A DNA stretch of 64,000 nt from JAGNLV01 sp964612145 (lineage in GTDB: Bacteria > Zixibacteria > MSB-5A5 > GN15 > FEB-12): NCBI GenBank assembly GCA_964612145.1, contig CAZTBP010000019.1, forward strand, positions 13,451 through 77,450, in the 5' to 3' direction. Positions 9,025-17,539 of this stretch are shown here, piece by piece (the first letter of the stretch is position 1; every line of letters starts with the position of its first letter). The notes beneath the pieces are model-generated. The model was not told the DNA's origin. It worked only from the letters and a program-made list of their open reading frames with translations, and did not search any database. A program made the position numbers and the translations under genes.

Positions 9025-10158
9025 TTAGCTGCCCAGCAGGAGCATCAGGAAGACGCCGGCGGCGACGGCTGAACCGATCACCCCGGCAACGTTGGGTCCC
9101 ATGGCGGCCATGAGGGGATTCACCCGGCCGTCGGTTTCGTCCGAGACGAATTTCTGTACGACCCGTGAGGCCATCGGGACGGCCGAGACGCCGGCGGCGC
9201 CGATACACGGGTTCATTTTCTTTTCTCCGGTCAGGAAGACGTTGAGAATCTTGGCGAAGATAATGCCGCCGGCGGTGCTGAAGACAAAGGCCACGGCGCC
9301 GAGGACGAGCACCAGGATAGTCCGGCTGGTGAGGAAATATTCGGCGCCCATGGTTGTCCCAACTGCGAGACCCAGAAAGATGGTGACGATATTGACCAGT
9401 GCGCCGCCGGCTGTTTTGCGCAGACGTTCGGTCACACCGCACTCGCGCAACAGGTTGCCGAACATGAGCATACCGAGCAGCGGGGCGCACGACGGCACCG
9501 CCAGGGAGGCGATGATTGTTGTCACGATCGGGAAAAGGACGACGGCGGTTTTGGACACGGGTCGGGCCTGCGGCATGTCAATTTCCCGCTCTTTTTTGGT
9601 CGTCAGGAGGCGGAGAATGGGCGGCTGGATAATCGGGACCAGGGACATATAGCTGTAGGCCGCCACGGCAATCGGGCCGAGCAGGTGCGGGGCCAGCTGG
9701 CTGGCCAGGAAGATCGAGGTGGGGCCGTCGGCACCGCCGATAATTCCTATTGCGGCGGCTTCTTTCGGTGAGAAGCCGAGCAGGTAGGCAGCGCCAATGG
9801 CGGCAACGAAAATACCAATCTGGGCCGAGGCGCCGAGTAGAAATGTAATGGGCCGCCCCAGCAGCGGACGGAAGTCGGTCAGGACGCCCACGCCCAGGAA
9901 AATGATTGGCGGGAGCAGTTCGGTTTTGATTCCGGTGGTATAAATCAGCCCCATAATGCCTTCATCGTAGGCGCCCATTTTGGCGAAGGGGAAATTGGCG
10001 AGGATAATGCCGAAACCGATCGGTATCAGCAGGAGCGGCTCGTATTCCCTGGTGATCGCGAGGTAGATCAAGACGCCGGCGACCAGATACATGATCCAGT
10101 TGCCGAGGCTCAGGTGGGCGAATCCGGAGGAGCCGAGAAGTTCGAAAAAGGTGTCCAT
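9025..10158 (-). CDS. oadB: Na+-translocating biotin decarboxylase, beta subunit
   Basis: This is the integral membrane subunit that decarboxylates carboxybiotin and couples it to Na+ export. The 377 aa comprise about ten hydrophobic segments with family hallmarks: I-I-F-L-G-V-G-V-L-T-D-F near residue 80, I-G-I-I-G-G-A-D-G-P-T-S near 136 (the conserved Asp of the G-G-A-D-G-P-T motif) and a second conserved region, N-P-C-I-G-A-A-G-V-S-A-V-P, near 317. It lies 13 bases downstream of the alpha subunit and is the last gene of the oadGAB-type operon. The substrate (oxaloacetate, methylmalonyl-CoA or glutaconyl-CoA) cannot be read from this subunit. Confidence 0.92.
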   Translation of the reverse strand: MDTFFELLGSSGFAHLSLGNWIMYLVAGVLIYLAITREYEPLLLIPIGFGIILANFPFAKMGAYDEGIMGLIYTTGIKTELLPPIIFLGVGVLTDFRPLLGRPITFLLGASAQIGIFVAAIGAAYLLGFSPKEAAAIGIIGGADGPTSIFLASQLAPHLLGPIAVAAYSYMSLVPIIQPPILRLLTTKKEREIDMPQARPVSKTAVVLFPIVTTIIASLAVPSCAPLLGMLMFGNLLRECGVTERLRKTAGGALVNIVTIFLGLAVGTTMGAEYFLTSRTILVLVLGAVAFVFSTAGGIIFAKILNVFLTGEKKMNPCIGAAGVSAVPMASRVVQKFVSDETDGRVNPLMAAMGPNVAGVIGSAVAAGVFLMLLLGS

Positions 10159-10171
10159 GCAACGGTCCCCG

Positions 10172-12040
10172 TTACGATATGGTCATGATCGGCTGACTGG
10201 AATCGATTTCGTCGCCGATACCGACATGCACTTTGGTCACTTTGCCGGCCGCAGGCGACTTGATATTGTGTTTGGCCTTCATGGCTTCAACCGCGGCAAC
10301 CACCTGTCCTTCGGTAACGGAATCACCTTCTTTCACGAGTATATCGACGACTTCGACCTGTCCCTGGAATACGGAGTGGACGGTAGTGCCGTTGGTGGCC
10401 GCCGGGGCTGTCGCGGTTGCGGTGCCGCCGCCGGAGGCAGTTGCCGCGGCGGGCTGCGACGAGTCGTTTTCCGGTTCGAGGGTCACGACAAACATGCGGC
10501 TCCGCCCGTTTTCTTCGACCGTGCACCGGGTTGTAATCGGACCAGAGGGCGATGCGGATTCCATGGCGGCTGCGACCGGTTTGGCCGCGACCTTGTCCGG
10601 GTCCGGTTTGGTCTTTTTCAGTGGGATGTCAATTTTGGCCTTTCCGGTCAGCAGGCGGATACCCTCGTTGAGTTCCATCTTCTTGCCGGGGACCATGGCG
10701 GCCAGGACCAGGAAGACATTTTTGTCGGTGACGGCGATACCGCGCTCTTCGAGTGCCTCTCGCGCGGGCTGGATATTTTTGGGTGCGGCTTCCAGCGGGT
10801 CGGCGTCGATCGGCGGCAGTTCCAACTGCTCGGATGCGATTTTGACAACTTCCGGATCGGGCGGGAGCGGCGTCTTGCCGAAATAGCCGAGGACAGCCTT
10901 GCCGTAACCGGCATCGATCTGTTTCCAGCGACCGTACAGGACGTTATTAAAGGCCTGGAGCCAGTATTGCTGGGAGCCCGGGGTAACCGAGGTCCAGGCG
11001 CCGCCGGCTTCAACAACCACCGGAAATTCGGCGAGGACATCGGAATATTTATCAAGGATGCCGGCCTTGACCATCATGTGGACATTGGGGCCGATTGCAC
11101 CGCCGGGCATCGGGAAGCCGAGGACGCGGGCGTCGGGCGTGGTGGTGGTTGGGTTGAAGTCGTAGTCCTTCATCAAATCGTTGAGCATGCTCTCGATTTC
11201 GGGCATTTTGTCAGGATCGACATCGAGCGAGTAGCCTGTGCCTTTGAGGGCGTGAGCCATGGATCGAACGTCCGGCTGGACTGTCCCGGAAGCCATGGGG
11301 CGGCAGGACAGGTCAACGCCGTCGGCGCCGCCGGCAATCGCGGCCATGTAGCAGGCGACGGCGGTGCTGGCGGTATCGTGGGTGTGAGCCCAGAGGGGCA
11401 TTTCCGGCGGCATGATTTGTTTCAGGCCCTTCGCGGTTTCATACAGAGTCCGCGGGTCAGCGGTTCCGCTGGCATCCTTCAGGCAAATGCTGTCGATCTG
11501 GACATCGCTGTCAAGGAGCCGTTTGCCGATATTTATGTAGAATTCCGGCGTATGGACCTTGTCTGATTTGAACGGCAGGCCCATGATGGCGATGCAAACC
11601 TGGTGGTGCATGCCGGCCTTGACAATGGGACGGCCGGTGTTGATCAGGTTACGAACGTCGTTCATGTAGTCGAAGTTGCGATCCCAGGTGGTACCGTACG
11701 CGTGCATCAATTTGGCCTGGAGTTCGAGGCCCTTTATGGACTGGGTAGTGAGCGTTACGCCTGACACCGAGCGCGTGAGGATCTGGAGGTCGGCATCGGG
11801 GCCGACGGTTTCGCGCATCTTTTTCATGTCTTCGAAAGGATCTTCCCCAAGATAGAAATAGGGGGCCTGATAGCGTGCCCCGCCGCCGAATTCAAAGTGG
11901 CGAATGCCGGCGTGAGCAGCGACTTCCATTGCGGGGAGTACATCCTGAAGACGGACCTTGCCGCCGAAAGAGCTTTGGAGCCCGTCCCGAAAGGGTGTGA
12001 ACATGACACGAATTGTCTTGGGCTTTTCCGCGTATATCAT
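10172..12040 (-). CDS. oadA: biotin-dependent carboxyltransferase, alpha subunit (OadA-like)
   Basis: This is the cytosolic carboxyltransferase with a fused biotin carrier, transferring CO2 from a carboxylic acid, probably oxaloacetate, to biotin. Residues about 10-300 form the TIM-barrel carboxyltransferase, including F-R-D-G-L-Q-S-S, I-C-L-K-D-A-S-G-T with its conserved Lys, and the metal-binding W-A-H-T-H-D-T. A PYC/OADA middle domain follows to about 450. After a Pro/Ala-rich linker (about 480-550) the biotinyl domain ends the protein, with the biotinylated Lys in E-A-M-K-A-K-H. The barrel motif R-D-G-L-Q replaces the usual R-D-A-H-Q, so substrate choice is less certain. It overlaps the gamma gene by 4 bases. 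Confidence 0.85.
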   Translation of the reverse strand: MIYAEKPKTIRVMFTPFRDGLQSSFGGKVRLQDVLPAMEVAAHAGIRHFEFGGGARYQAPYFYLGEDPFEDMKKMRETVGPDADLQILTRSVSGVTLTTQSIKGLELQAKLMHAYGTTWDRNFDYMNDVRNLINTGRPIVKAGMHHQVCIAIMGLPFKSDKVHTPEFYINIGKRLLDSDVQIDSICLKDASGTADPRTLYETAKGLKQIMPPEMPLWAHTHDTASTAVACYMAAIAGGADGVDLSCRPMASGTVQPDVRSMAHALKGTGYSLDVDPDKMPEIESMLNDLMKDYDFNPTTTTPDARVLGFPMPGGAIGPNVHMMVKAGILDKYSDVLAEFPVVVEAGGAWTSVTPGSQQYWLQAFNNVLYGRWKQIDAGYGKAVLGYFGKTPLPPDPEVVKIASEQLELPPIDADPLEAAPKNIQPAREALEERGIAVTDKNVFLVLAAMVPGKKMELNEGIRLLTGKAKIDIPLKKTKPDPDKVAAKPVAAAMESASPSGPITTRCTVEENGRSRMFVVTLEPENDSSQPAAATASGGGTATATAPAATNGTTVHSVFQGQVEVVDILVKEGDSVTEGQVVAAVEAMKAKHNIKSPAAGKVTKVHVGIGDEIDSSQPIMTIS

Positions 12041-12243
12041 TGTTTGATCTCCTCGATCTTCGTTACTCGTCGTTCGGGATACGCTTTGTGGGCCACAGTG
12101 TGGATAACAGCGATAACGGCACTGTCAGTGGAAGCTTGTTTTTCGGGGAAGAGGATTATGATCAGTCTCATGCAGACTGCGAGGACCGCCAACAGGAGAA
12201 ACACTGCGACGAAAGCGGAAGCACAAATCGTAAGTAGATCCAC
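12037..12243 (-). CDS. oadG: decarboxylase gamma subunit (OadG-like)
   Basis: This small membrane subunit stabilises the alpha-beta decarboxylase complex. The 68 aa contain one N-terminal transmembrane helix (about 4-32) that starts G-T-G-encoded Met-Asp-Leu-Leu and ends in R-L-I-I-I-L-F-P-E, typical of OadG/MmdD. A soluble tail follows. Start GTG at 12243, with AAGGA upstream. Its stop overlaps the alpha-subunit start (ATGA), indicating translational coupling. Identification rests on size, the single helix and operon position. Confidence 0.8.
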   Translation of the reverse strand: MDLLTICASAFVAVFLLLAVLAVCMRLIIILFPEKQASTDSAVIAVIHTVAHKAYPERRVTKIEEIKQ

Positions 12244-12285
12244 CGTTGCGTTTCCTTTGCTCGGTGTGCATCGGCAATCAGCACA

Positions 12286-12304
12286 CAGGCAAAAAGATTG
12301 CCTG
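12286..12304 (-). promoter_or_regulatory. inverted repeat in oadG leader
   Basis: CAGGCAA (12286-12292), a 5-base centre AAAGA, and TTGCCTG (12298-12304) form a perfect inverted repeat. It lies between the predicted start of transcription (about 12320) and the oadG start codon. It could be an operator or a leader hairpin. Confidence 0.5.
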
Positions 12305-12326
12305 GTGCAAAGTGTTTAATTTGTGC

Positions 12327-12355
12327 AGTATATAGATTTTTTGGTCCCAAATCAA
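12327..12355 (-). promoter_or_regulatory. sigma70-type promoter of oadGAB
   Basis: On the minus strand TTGATT (plus-strand 12350-12355), a 17-base spacer and TATACT (12327-12332) lie about 85 bases before the oadG start. Confidence 0.6.
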
Positions 12356-12436
12356 CCCCAAAGGCTTGAACAACAGCCGGCTTTAGAAGAAAGCTGTGTG
12401 ATTTTTCACATGATAGGAGGATAAAGTCTATCTGAA

Positions 12437-15337
12437 TTATGAGGTCTGATCCTGATCGGATTCGGCCAAGACTTCCTCGATCCGTCTTGCCTCGGGGAAC
12501 TGCTGGCGGTCACGGGCCAGCTGAAGCGCTTGCTTCAAAACGGTAGTGCCCTTCAATTTGTCCTCGTCCGACTTGCCCAGTTCGACCAGCGTCTGGCCAT
12601 AGAGAGTACGGACCTGAAGCTGCTGCTGAGTATCTGCGATATCACCGGATTTGGTAAGCAGTTGCTCGAGTTGGCGGAGCCCGGCAAAGTACATACCTTC
12701 TCGCGCCGTCAAATATGCCAGCAGAGCGGTGGCTTTGGCGGCGACCGCTTTGTCGCCGATCTCCTTTGCCGTAGCCTGCGCCTCTTTGGCCGCTTTTTGG
12801 CATTGGTCGTACTCGTGGAGGAGGGCATGGATGTCGGCCAGGATAAGGTGCCCCCAAGCGATATTGCGGCTCAATCCGGCGGCTGTTGAGATTTCGAGTG
12901 CCTGCTCGGCCAGTTTTCTGGCGTGGTCGAAGTCGCGTTCGTACAGGTAGACGTTGGCCAGCCGCAGGATTGCATCGGATTCAGCCAGCGGATGATTGAT
13001 CTCTTGTGCGATTGCCAGCGCCCGCTCGGCCGACTTGGTGGCCAGTTCGGTTTCACCCAGCGTGAGGCGGACGTGACTGATGTTCATCAGGGTCATGGCG
13101 AAGGTGCTGCGCTCACCGAGCTCTTTAAAGGCGTCGGCTGCCTCGTTCAGGTGATCCAGGCCCTGGGTGTGTTTGCCGCGCATTAGTTCGATGAGACCCA
13201 TGTTGAGTTTTGGTCGGGCGGCCATTGCCGGATCGCCCAGGCGGGAGTGGATTTGCAATGCGTGATGGTAGCACTCGTAGGCTTCATCGAGTTCGCCTTT
13301 AAAATAGTGGACGTTTCCGATATTGGAATTGCAGGCAGCCTGGAGTGAGAGGTTTTCCTGCTTTTCGGCCAGTGCGAGTGCTTCCTGGTAGAGGCTCAGG
13401 GCGCGGTCAAAGTCGCCTTTGCGGGCGTACACGACGCCCATATTCTTGAGGGCTTCGCCGATTCGTTCCGGGTCGTTGAGTTTGCGAGAGATTTCGAGGA
13501 CTCGATCAAAGAGTCGCAGGGCCTCATCGAATTTGGCCTGCGGCTGAAGGATTGCAATCTGGCAGCCAAGGGTATCGGCTTCGCCGGCCAGATCGCGCAG
13601 TTCGCGGGTGAGTTCGGACGCTTCTTTGGCATGGACCCAGGCGATTTTCCAGTTCGACTGACGAATATGCAGTCGGGCGAGCAGCAGGAGGATGCGCACC
13701 TGATCGGCCCTGGCCTCGCGCTCCCGGGCCTCCTCAAGTGCTGATTTCAACTCTTCTTCGGCGCGTTCATTTTCGCCCCGGTGGATGTGTATTTCGGCGA
13801 TCCCGGCCCGGGCCGCCAGCAGCCCCGGCTCCTGTTTGAGTGCCTGACGATACAGCCCCAGGGCAATTTCCACATCCGAGGAGTCCTTTTTCAGTTCAAA
13901 GCTATATTTGCCCTTGAGGTATGCTTCGTACGCCTGATGGTCAGAGGCTTCCGGCGTCCCTACCTGGGCGGCACTGACAACGGAGGCGCCGATATTGAGA
14001 GCTTCCACGACACCGCTGGCGAGATCCTGCTTGATTTGCGGAAGGTCATCGACGCCTTTTTCCCAGCGTCCGGCCCATAGGTTGTCACCACTGCCGACAT
14101 CGACCAGCTGTGCCGATACCCGAATGCGGTCCGCGGCCCGGTGGATAGAACCATCGAGGACGAAATTCACATTCAGCTTGGCAGCGATGTCCTCGAGTTC
14201 TGCGTCGGAATCTTTGTACTTCAAAATTGAGCGCATGGGTGCGACCCGGACGGTGCCGACACGGGTGAGGTCGACGATCAGGTCCTCGGTGATACCGTAG
14301 GAGAGAAATTCGTCTTCCTCGCTTCCCAGATTGCGGAGGTACAATATGGCCAGCGCCTGAACAGCTACGCTGCGAGACAGGCCGGCGGCGGCCCTGCCGA
14401 CCATGCTGGTAATTCCAAAGGTGCCGGTCTGGGATGATCTGCCGGATGGCAGACCGGTGATGTTGCCGGCCTGGGAAACTCCGAGGAGACCGCGTATCTC
14501 ACGGCCCAAGTCCAGTGCCGTGGCAAAACGCTCCGACGGTTTTTTTGACAGCGCTTTGAGGACCAGATTCTCCAGTGGTTTTGGTACATCGTTGCGCGTT
14601 TCGCTGATCGGCGGAGGCGGTTCGTTTATCACGGCCTGCATGGTCGCCATGCCGTTTCCGCGTCGGAACGGTTGTTTCCCGGTCAGCGCTTCGTAGAGAA
14701 CGATTCCGATTGCGAAGACATCGCTCCGAGCGTCGGTATCCTCTCCCCTGGCCTGTTCGGGCGCCATATAGTTAACCGTGCCCATAGCCATGCCGGCCTG
14801 TGTAATCTGTTCGTCTTCTTCGGCCTTGGCCAGCCCGAAGTCGAGGATGCGGACCCGTCGGTCATCGCCGACGATGATATTGGCCGGTTTAATGTCACGG
14901 TGCACCATGCCCAGCTGGTGGGCGGACCCGATACCATCGCAGACCTGGAGCATGATCTCGCAGAGGGAATCCAGCGGCGGGCGACTTTCGGCAAAGATAT
15001 CCTGCAGGGATCGTCCGCTGACAAACTCCATTGCGATATACACAAGGCCGTCGTTGCGCTCGGCGACTTCGTAGATGGTCACAACATTGGGATGATTGAG
15101 TGCGGCGGCAGCCCGTGCCTCACGGATAAAACGAGCACGGAAGGTCTTATCGTCGGCGAGTTTGGCAGACAGGAATTTCAGTGCGACCTGACGACCCAGC
15201 GTATTGTCTTTGGCCAGGTAGACTTCACCCATGCCACCAACGCCCAGTTTCTTCTCGATAGTGTACTGGGCGAGTTTCGCCCCGGCAGTCGGGACAAATA
15301 CGGCATGAGTATGGTCATCGTGATGCTGTTCGTTCAT
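12437..15337 (-). CDS. Ser/Thr protein kinase with TolB-like and TPR domains
   Basis: This is a Hanks-type kinase. Domains in order: kinase, residues about 24-285 (G-V-G-G-M-G-E-V loop, Lys54, V-H-R-D-I-K-P-A-N with Asp148, D-F-G-L-A). A short hydrophobic stretch follows. Next is an adenylate-cyclase-associated TolB/FlgO-like domain at about 320-440, shown by L-S-Y-G-I-T-E-D-L-I, V-N-F-V-L-D-G-S-I-H and R-V-S-A-Q-L-V-D. The last 500 residues hold about ten TPR helices (A-L-S-L-Y-Q-E-A-L, A-Y-E-C-Y-H-H-A-L-Q-I-H). TPRs probably bind partner proteins. The gene is monocistronic; a 17-bp palindrome lies about 105 bases upstream. Confidence 0.9.
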   Translation of the reverse strand: MNEQHHDDHTHAVFVPTAGAKLAQYTIEKKLGVGGMGEVYLAKDNTLGRQVALKFLSAKLADDKTFRARFIREARAAAALNHPNVVTIYEVAERNDGLVYIAMEFVSGRSLQDIFAESRPPLDSLCEIMLQVCDGIGSAHQLGMVHRDIKPANIIVGDDRRVRILDFGLAKAEEDEQITQAGMAMGTVNYMAPEQARGEDTDARSDVFAIGIVLYEALTGKQPFRRGNGMATMQAVINEPPPPISETRNDVPKPLENLVLKALSKKPSERFATALDLGREIRGLLGVSQAGNITGLPSGRSSQTGTFGITSMVGRAAAGLSRSVAVQALAILYLRNLGSEEDEFLSYGITEDLIVDLTRVGTVRVAPMRSILKYKDSDAELEDIAAKLNVNFVLDGSIHRAADRIRVSAQLVDVGSGDNLWAGRWEKGVDDLPQIKQDLASGVVEALNIGASVVSAAQVGTPEASDHQAYEAYLKGKYSFELKKDSSDVEIALGLYRQALKQEPGLLAARAGIAEIHIHRGENERAEEELKSALEEAREREARADQVRILLLLARLHIRQSNWKIAWVHAKEASELTRELRDLAGEADTLGCQIAILQPQAKFDEALRLFDRVLEISRKLNDPERIGEALKNMGVVYARKGDFDRALSLYQEALALAEKQENLSLQAACNSNIGNVHYFKGELDEAYECYHHALQIHSRLGDPAMAARPKLNMGLIELMRGKHTQGLDHLNEAADAFKELGERSTFAMTLMNISHVRLTLGETELATKSAERALAIAQEINHPLAESDAILRLANVYLYERDFDHARKLAEQALEISTAAGLSRNIAWGHLILADIHALLHEYDQCQKAAKEAQATAKEIGDKAVAAKATALLAYLTAREGMYFAGLRQLEQLLTKSGDIADTQQQLQVRTLYGQTLVELGKSDEDKLKGTTVLKQALQLARDRQQFPEARRIEEVLAESDQDQTS

Positions 15338-15661
15338 TATTTGGTCTGGCCGTTATGGGTCCGGCATGCAGCCGCCGGGAGGTGCTGAGCAGGCCTGCTT
15401 TATATATATCGGAAGATCAGGTTCACGTTCCTCTATCGGCACCAACGTAGTACGTTGGATGGAAAACAGAAAGTCAAAAAAGACGATCTGCACGAGCCGC
15501 ATGTCCGGCAGCCGTGATGCGCCCGGAATATATCCACGCCTTTTTAAACGGTTGCCGGCGGCAGTCGGTGCCCCTTATATTGTCATAACCACCGATTCAC
15601 TAACATAGATCACTACGTTGTGTTGCCGATTGACTAGCCAATAGTTACGGGAGAGATTTTC
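15338..15661. other. spacer between kinase and mgtC relic
   Basis: A divergent intergenic region of 324 bases. Apart from the palindrome at 15442-15458 and an AT-rich tract (TATATATAT near 15401) that could supply a -10 element for the kinase, nothing recognisable was found. Open frames in it look spurious. Confidence 0.5.
15442..15458. promoter_or_regulatory. 17-bp perfect palindrome upstream of the kinase
   Basis: CCAACGTA, one central G, and TACGTTGG form a perfect 8+1+8 palindrome. It lies about 40 bases upstream of the AT-rich -10-like tract of the kinase gene, a typical place for a dimeric activator or repressor. The family of the binding protein is unknown. Confidence 0.6.
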
Positions 15662-16121
15662 GTGATTGGTTTTGACATTTCGTTCTCGCAAGTTCTTGCT
15701 CATTTGTATCATCTTGTCATCGCCTATGTTCTGACGTTTCCGATCGGATGGGATCGTGGGGAAAGAGGGCCAGAGCGCCGGCCTTCGAACCTTTCCCCTG
15801 GTGGCGGTGGCTGCCTGCGGCTATATGCTGGTCGGCATCTATGTCGTAGACGGTGCCGATGCGCAGTCGCGCGTGATGTATGGCATCAAAACCGGGATCG
15901 GTTTTATCGGCGGCGGGGCGATTCTCAAGAGCAAAGGCTCGTTTACCGGCACAGCCACGGCCGCCAGTGTCTGAACAACCGGTTCGATTGGCATCGCTGT
16001 TCCGTGGGATCGGCTCGAAATTGCGATCGCTCTTGCGCTGCTCAATTCCCTTACTCTCCGGTATACACGGGGCCTCAAAAAGCGGTTTGAAGAAACATCT
16101 CCCGAACACAGCGATGGTTAG
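15662..16121 (+). pseudogene. mgtC: MgtC/SapB-family membrane protein, frameshift plus stop
   Basis: The remnant starts at GTG 15662 behind GGGAGA and reads M-I-G-F-D-I-S to P-I-G-W-D-R. One extra G in the run 15758-15761 then shifts the frame. In the next frame the family sequence continues (G-Q-S-A-G-L-R-T, then G-I-G-F-I-G-G-G-A-I). A TGA at 15972-15974 sits where MgtC proteins have Trp in A-S-V-W-T-T-G. The same frame runs on to TAG at 16119-16121. Intact relatives are inner-membrane proteins tied to Mg2+ homeostasis. Two independent lesions make real decay more likely than sequencing error alone. TGA is used as a normal stop elsewhere in the window. Confidence 0.85.
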
Positions 16122-16126
16122 TTGTT

Positions 16127-17350
16127 TTATTCGCAGATCGGAGCGGCGCCGCTGTTGAACACGTAGCTCACCATCGCCGTGAGGTCGGAGACATTCAGTT
16201 CACTGTCGCCGTTGATATCGGTTGCGGCCAAGATCAGTGGCACCGGGCCGTTGCGAAACAGGTAATCCACCAGAAAAGTCAGATCCGAAACATTGATCGC
16301 CAAACTCTGGTCGATATCGCCGCACAGGTAATAGGTGAGTTCCGGTTGGTCGCTCAGGCTGGAGAGAATGCCGTAATAGGCGCTTACCTGAACCGAGAAC
16401 TGATCGGTGCCGGGGGCCGCCGTCGGTGCGGTTATCGTGACGCTGTAGGTACCGTCGCCGTTGTCGAGAACATCGGACAGGGAGCCGTCGCCAATGTTGC
16501 TGACCAGTACTGAATCGACCGGTTCCGGAGTTTCGCCGGACCAGTTGCGGGGTGTGATGGTCAACTGTGCCGTCGCGGAACCGTCGGCCTCAAGGTATTC
16601 GCGGTCGCTGGTCACCTCCGACGAATCCGGGTGGGCTGATTGGGCGAGTTGCCAGGTATCAAACTGGGTACGGAGAATGTCGATAGGGTCGGTTGAGCCA
16701 GTCGTATTGGGAACCACCTCATTGAGGAAGTAGCTGTTACCGTCGCCCGACTTTTTGACCCTGATAAAAGCCGAGATGGAGGATTTGTCAAGACTCTGAC
16801 AGCGGGTGTCGGCGCCAACGACTTTAGCTGCCTCGAGAGCCGCCATGAGTTTTTGTTCCAACGGGCCGTCGGTGGTTAAGAAGGCGGTTTCCATATCCTG
16901 CACAATTTCCGGTCCGAGCAGGATGTTGCCCTGGATGGCATAGCCCGGTCCGGTGATGTGACCGGCCCAGGTGGAATTGGAGGAGCCGGTGTAGGAAGCT
17001 GAGGCCCCTGGACCGTCGAAGGTTACCACGCCGTATTGACGTTTCTGGGGCCTGCCCTCGTAGTCGTTGGCAGCAAGCCAGCCGATGATCGAATCAGGGG
17101 TAAGTCCCTGGTTCAGGAGCAAGTGAGCATTATCCTGATTGGCCTGAAGCCAGTAGGCCTGGGTATGGACGGCCCCGATCGAATCTATGATATCGTTAAT
17201 GATTTGTGCGTTATCTATGCATGAGGCGCCGGCTCCACCCACAACTCCGTTGACCGTGTCAACGGCGACAATAGAAAAGGTCGCCCCGGCGTGCCCGGCG
17301 AGCAGCAGGATGGAGAGGATTGCTGTCAAGAGCATAATAGTTACCCGCAT
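16127..17350 (-). CDS. secreted DUF1028 (Ntn-hydrolase-like) protein with dockerin pair
   Basis: This is an exported protein of unknown substrate. Residues 1-23 are a signal peptide ending A-G-A. The DUF1028 domain follows (about 24-230), starting T-F-S-I-V-A-V-D; I recall this family being placed in the Ntn-hydrolase clan, where an N-terminal Thr, Ser or Cys is the nucleophile. Next is an Ig-like, invasin-type module (about 235-335; D-N-G-D-G-T-Y-S-V-T). The last 65 residues hold two dockerin-like repeats (N-V-S-D-L-T-F-L-V-D-Y-L-F and N-V-S-D-L-T-A-M-V-S-Y-V-F) with Asp/Asn calcium positions. It is convergent with the mgtC relic, 5 bases away. Confidence 0.8.
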   Translation of the reverse strand: MRVTIMLLTAILSILLLAGHAGATFSIVAVDTVNGVVGGAGASCIDNAQIINDIIDSIGAVHTQAYWLQANQDNAHLLLNQGLTPDSIIGWLAANDYEGRPQKRQYGVVTFDGPGASASYTGSSNSTWAGHITGPGYAIQGNILLGPEIVQDMETAFLTTDGPLEQKLMAALEAAKVVGADTRCQSLDKSSISAFIRVKKSGDGNSYFLNEVVPNTTGSTDPIDILRTQFDTWQLAQSAHPDSSEVTSDREYLEADGSATAQLTITPRNWSGETPEPVDSVLVSNIGDGSLSDVLDNGDGTYSVTITAPTAAPGTDQFSVQVSAYYGILSSLSDQPELTYYLCGDIDQSLAINVSDLTFLVDYLFRNGPVPLILAATDINGDSELNVSDLTAMVSYVFNSGAAPICE

Positions 17351-17427
17351 AACAGAACTCCCTGATTGGTATGAATGAAAGATATGACTGCAGGTAATAT
17401 CGGGAAAAATTACTGGACAGTCAAGGT

Positions 17428-17469
17428 CACTTTAGTAGCTTGTCACTTTAGTAGCTCACTTTAGTAGCT
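17428..17469. repeat. three 13-bp direct repeats upstream of the DUF362 promoter
   Basis: CACTTTAGTAGCT occurs exactly at 17428-17440, 17444-17456 and 17457-17469. The gaps are 3 and 0 bases. The array ends 12 bases before a -35 element and sits between divergent genes. Confidence 0.85.
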
Positions 17470-17481
17470 GATGTAAGGGTG

Positions 17482-17510
17482 TTGCAAAAACGTGGGTAAT
17501 CGGGTATATT
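17482..17510 (+). promoter_or_regulatory. sigma70-type promoter of the DUF362/Fe-S operon
   Basis: TTGCAA (17482-17487), a 17-base spacer and TATATT (17505-17510) lie 29 bases ahead of the DUF362 start codon. The three 13-bp repeats lie directly upstream, in the activator position. Confidence 0.7.
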
Positions 17511-17539
17511 TGCTCCTGCAGGAAAGAAATGGGGTCATC

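Noticed and set aside
15972..15974. TGA read as Trp (alternative genetic code)
   Set aside because: TGA terminates many intact genes here, for example pgsA and the dipeptidase, and the same mgtC copy also has a frameshift.
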